10,082 nt of DNA, taken from assembly GCA_031263965.1 (NCBI GenBank), contig JAISES010000127.1, positions 1 through 10,082 on the forward strand, in the 5' to 3' direction. The stretch comes from Prevotella sp. Lineage in GTDB: Bacteria; Bacteroidota; Bacteroidia; Bacteroidales; Dysgonomonadaceae. The stretch's first letter is position 1; each line of letters opens with the position of its first letter. This document shows positions 8,153 through 10,082 of this stretch, one piece after another. The position numbers and the translations under genes are program-made. Under the pieces are notes generated by a model that made no database searches, had not been told where the DNA came from, and was given only the letters and a program-made list of their open reading frames with translations.

Positions 8153-8950
8153 ATGGGATTGCTTAAATCACATATGGATGCTATAGAGAATCAACTTATA
8201 GCCACATCTCAAATTCCAGCAAATGCGGGACATACTCTTCATCGTGGAACGCCTAGAGAATCTTTTATTAAACAATATCTTGAAGGACATATTGGTTCAA
8301 ATGTTGCAATTGGCACAGGTGAAATTATTGATGCAAATTCTCAACCTAGAGATTCTCGTAATCAATTTGATATAGTAATTTATAAAAAAAATTATCCAAA
8401 ATTAGATTTTGGTGGTGGAATCTCTGGTTTTTTGATAGAATCTGTAATCGCAACAATAGAAGTAAAATCACTTTTAGACCAATCTGCTATTGACCAATCC
8501 GTTAGAGCTGCAAACAATGTAAAACAGTTGACACCACATATAATTCATAGTATTTCTATAGGATGGATACCACCAAAGGTTATGAATTTTGTCATAGCTT
8601 ATTCTGGACCTGCCCAAATGTCTACAGTACATGGATGGATACTAAATAGTCATAATACATTAAATATTCCTTTACCAAGCTGGACTCATCAAAATAAGAC
8701 CACTATACCTGGTACTGCATTAGATGGAGTTTTTGTTCTAAATAAAGGATTTGTAAAATTAGATAATACTCCATTAAATTTAAACCCGAATGGAGTTAAT
8801 GGTATACATACTATTGCAGATTGTCAAAATGGAAGTTTATTAATGTTTTTCCTTTATCTACAAACAGCATGCGATAATTTGATTGGTTCTTGGTTAAATC
8901 CTATACCATATGTTGCCAATGCTCCATTTGCAAACGTAAGAACAATATAA
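8153..8950 (+). CDS. Orphan DUF6602-like protein, possible PD-(D/E)XK nuclease fold
   Basis: The product has 265 residues, with no signal peptide or clear membrane segment, so it is probably cytoplasmic. The N-terminal half resembles the DUF6602 family: HRGTPRESFIKQYL (30-43), GTGEIID (54-60), QFDIVIY (71-77), IESVIATIEVKS (95-106). The acidic D73 at the end of one strand, followed by E103-V-K105 on the next, matches the spacing pattern of PD-(D/E)XK nucleases, with E44 as a possible helix glutamate. The C-terminal half (about 125-265) I do not recognise. Codons are strongly AT-biased (TTA, AAT, ATT), unlike the neighbours: three sampled 60-base lines hold 13, 22 and 17 G+C, against 29 in a sampled ispG line. 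It stands alone between two repeats. Nuclease activity and any defence role are inference. The start is ATG 8153; a second in-frame ATG lies at 8174. Confidence 0.85.
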   Translation: MGLLKSHMDAIENQLIATSQIPANAGHTLHRGTPRESFIKQYLEGHIGSNVAIGTGEIIDANSQPRDSRNQFDIVIYKKNYPKLDFGGGISGFLIESVIATIEVKSLLDQSAIDQSVRAANNVKQLTPHIIHSISIGWIPPKVMNFVIAYSGPAQMSTVHGWILNSHNTLNIPLPSWTHQNKTTIPGTALDGVFVLNKGFVKLDNTPLNLNPNGVNGIHTIADCQNGSLLMFFLYLQTACDNLIGSWLNPIPYVANAPFANVRTI

Positions 8951-8975
8951 AATAATAACTTTGTAGATAGCCCCC

Positions 8976-9061
8976 GCTGGCGCGGACATTTGTCCGTGTC
9001 TTACCCGAAGAGCAATCCTTTTTTTTGCTGTGCAACACATAGACTACAAGTCTGCGCGAGC
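8976..9061. repeat. Short palindrome-ended repeat, copy R2 (full-length form)
   Basis: The ends are imperfect inverted repeats: GCTGGCGCGGAC (8976-8987) against GTCTGCGCGAGC (9050-9061), pairing at 10 of 12 positions. A small inner hairpin, GGACA-TT-TGTCC (8984-8995), is present here and missing in R1. A run of eight T (9019-9026) and the block GCTGTGCAACACATAGACTA (9027-9046) follow. The unit is 86 bp, without an open reading frame. It starts 25 bases after the stop of the orphan gene, so it may shape that transcript's 3' end. It looks like a non-autonomous REP/MITE-type element. Confidence 0.8.
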
Positions 9062-9080
9062 AGAAACAACAAAAAAAGCC

Positions 9081-9088
9081 TATCTTTG
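9081..9088 (+). promoter_or_regulatory. ispG: Putative ispG promoter -7 box
   Basis: TATCTTTG is a full match to the Bacteroidota -7 consensus TAnnTTTG and lies 31 bases upstream of the ATG at 9120, giving a plausible short leader. The position of a -33 element would fall near 9055-9061, inside the end of repeat R2, and no TTG is seen there. Confidence 0.6.
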
Positions 9089-9119
9089 TTATATATTCTG
9101 ACTTCAACTAAAAACAGGC

Positions 9120-10082
9120 ATGAACTATTTCAATTATAAAAGACGCGTATCATCTGTGACCAGGATAGGTGATACACCTGTCGGAGGTGAAAACCCTATC
9201 CGCATCCAGTCGATGACCAACACGAATACTAATGATACGGAGGCCAGCGCCGGACAGGTAATCAGGATAGTGCAGGCCGGAGCCGATTATGTCCGCCTGA
9301 CTGCGCAAGGAGTGCGCGAAGCCGAAAATCTCAGGAATATAAAAGAAGTAGTCGGAGGGAAAGGGTATACAATCCCTTTGATAGCCGATATACACTTCAA
9401 TCCCCGTGCGGCTGAGGCGGCTGCCGGAATTGTAGAAAAAGTACGTATCAATCCCGGAAACTATGTCGATCGTGTAAAAACTTTCGAAACATTCGAATAT
9501 ACCGCTGAGGAATATGCCCGGGAAATAGAAAAGATCAGGGCAAAACTAATACCCCTCCTGGATATATGCAAAGAACATAAAACAGCTATACGCATCGGCG
9601 TGAATCATGGCTCTCTTTCCGACAGGATTATGAGCCGGTATGGCGATACTCCCGAAGGTATGGTAGAGTCGTGTATGGAATTTCTGCATATATGCCTCGA
9701 AGAGGATTTTACGGATATTGTAATCTCCATGAAAACCTCCAATACGGTTGTGATGTCTAAGGCCGTGCGCCTGCTGATAGCCCGTATGGAAAAAGAAGGG
9801 CTTGCTTTTCCGTTGCATCTGGGCGTCACCGAAGCGGGTGACGGAGAAGACGGACGCATCAAGTCGGCCGTAGGGATAGGCTCTTTGCTTTCGGACGGGA
9901 TAGGCGATACGATCCGTGTTTCGCTGAGTGAAGACCCCGAACTGGAAATTCCGGTTGCACGCAAACTGGTTGCATACATCACTCAAAAAACAAACCATCC
10001 CGAAATAATTGCGGAAGCCTGTCCCGAATATTCTCCGTTTTCTACAGACAGACGAGAAACATATGTAGCAGGAAATATCGGA
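9120..10082 (+). CDS. ispG: IspG, 4-hydroxy-3-methylbut-2-enyl diphosphate synthase, N-terminal part (3' end outside window)
   Basis: The frame is open from ATG 9120 to the window end, giving 321 codons. IspG (GcpE) converts the cyclic diphosphate MEcPP to HMBPP in the MEP isoprenoid pathway, using an iron-sulfur cluster. The TIM-barrel domain is clear: GGENPIRIQSMTNTNTND (22-39), DYVRLTAQG, PLIADIHFNP, VRINPGN (108-114), IRIGVNHGSLSDRI, SMKTSN and HLGVTEAGDGEDGRIKSAVGIG (from about 233). Bacteroidota IspG proteins are usually about 600 residues, with an extra domain between barrel and cluster domain, as in plants. The last visible residues (YSPFSTDRRETYVAGNIG) lie at the start of that insert. 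The cluster-binding cysteines would be beyond the window. It appears to have its own promoter. Confidence 0.96.
   Translation, partial: MNYFNYKRRVSSVTRIGDTPVGGENPIRIQSMTNTNTNDTEASAGQVIRIVQAGADYVRLTAQGVREAENLRNIKEVVGGKGYTIPLIADIHFNPRAAEAAAGIVEKVRINPGNYVDRVKTFETFEYTAEEYAREIEKIRAKLIPLLDICKEHKTAIRIGVNHGSLSDRIMSRYGDTPEGMVESCMEFLHICLEEDFTDIVISMKTSNTVVMSKAVRLLIARMEKEGLAFPLHLGVTEAGDGEDGRIKSAVGIGSLLSDGIGDTIRVSLSEDPELEIPVARKLVAYITQKTNHPEIIAEACPEYSPFSTDRRETYVAGNIG

Noticed and set aside
7884..9061. The two repeats as a CRISPR array
   Set aside because: There are only two copies, about 1.1 kb apart, with a gene between them and internal differences, and no regular spacers or cas genes.
7884..9061. A complete insertion sequence or toxin-antitoxin pair
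   Set aside because: There is no transposase gene, and only one gene lies between the repeats, so neither label is supported.
9546..9998. 150-codon - strand open frame opposite ispG
   Set aside because: It is antisense to clearly conserved IspG sequence and its translation is not protein-like.

Overview
The window looks like a chromosome segment from a Bacteroidota species, most likely order Bacteroidales. I base this on gene content and order (periplasmic prolyl-isomerase-type chaperones, then an OstA-like protein, then mutL), on promoter-like boxes matching the Bacteroidota -7 consensus TAnnTTTG, on the lack of clear Shine-Dalgarno sequences, and on the style of the IspG and MutL proteins. 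I cannot name the genus with confidence.

Positions 1-6988 (+ strand) form one tightly packed block. It holds the 3' end of a large peptidylprolyl-isomerase-family protein, a short SurA-N-like lipoprotein that overlaps it by 4 bases, a SurA-type chaperone, an OstA/LptA-like protein with a GTG start, and mutL four bases later. The first four products are exported and fit a shared role in outer-membrane protein folding and lipopolysaccharide transport. mutL is a cytoplasmic mismatch-repair gene riding at the end of the block. A DUF554-type membrane protein (6981-7688, - strand) converges on mutL and overlaps its 3' end by 8 bases.

Positions 7689-9119 are the accessory part. They contain a long inverted repeat (7775-7863), a palindrome-ended short repeat (R1, 7889-7961), an AT-rich stretch, one AT-rich orphan gene (8153-8950) and a second copy of the short repeat (R2, 8976-9061). 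The orphan protein resembles the DUF6602 family and has a spaced D...ExK pattern (D73, E103, K105) like PD-(D/E)XK nucleases. Two direct copies of a small repeat therefore bracket a single gene whose base composition differs from its surroundings. This is the most likely place for something poorly described, although the sequence alone does not prove mobility or a defence role.

Positions 9120-10082 carry the first 321 codons of ispG (gcpE), the 4-hydroxy-3-methylbut-2-enyl diphosphate synthase of the MEP isoprenoid pathway. It runs off the window. Its putative promoter lies only 19 bases past R2.

Family names are assigned by recognition of protein motifs, without database searches.
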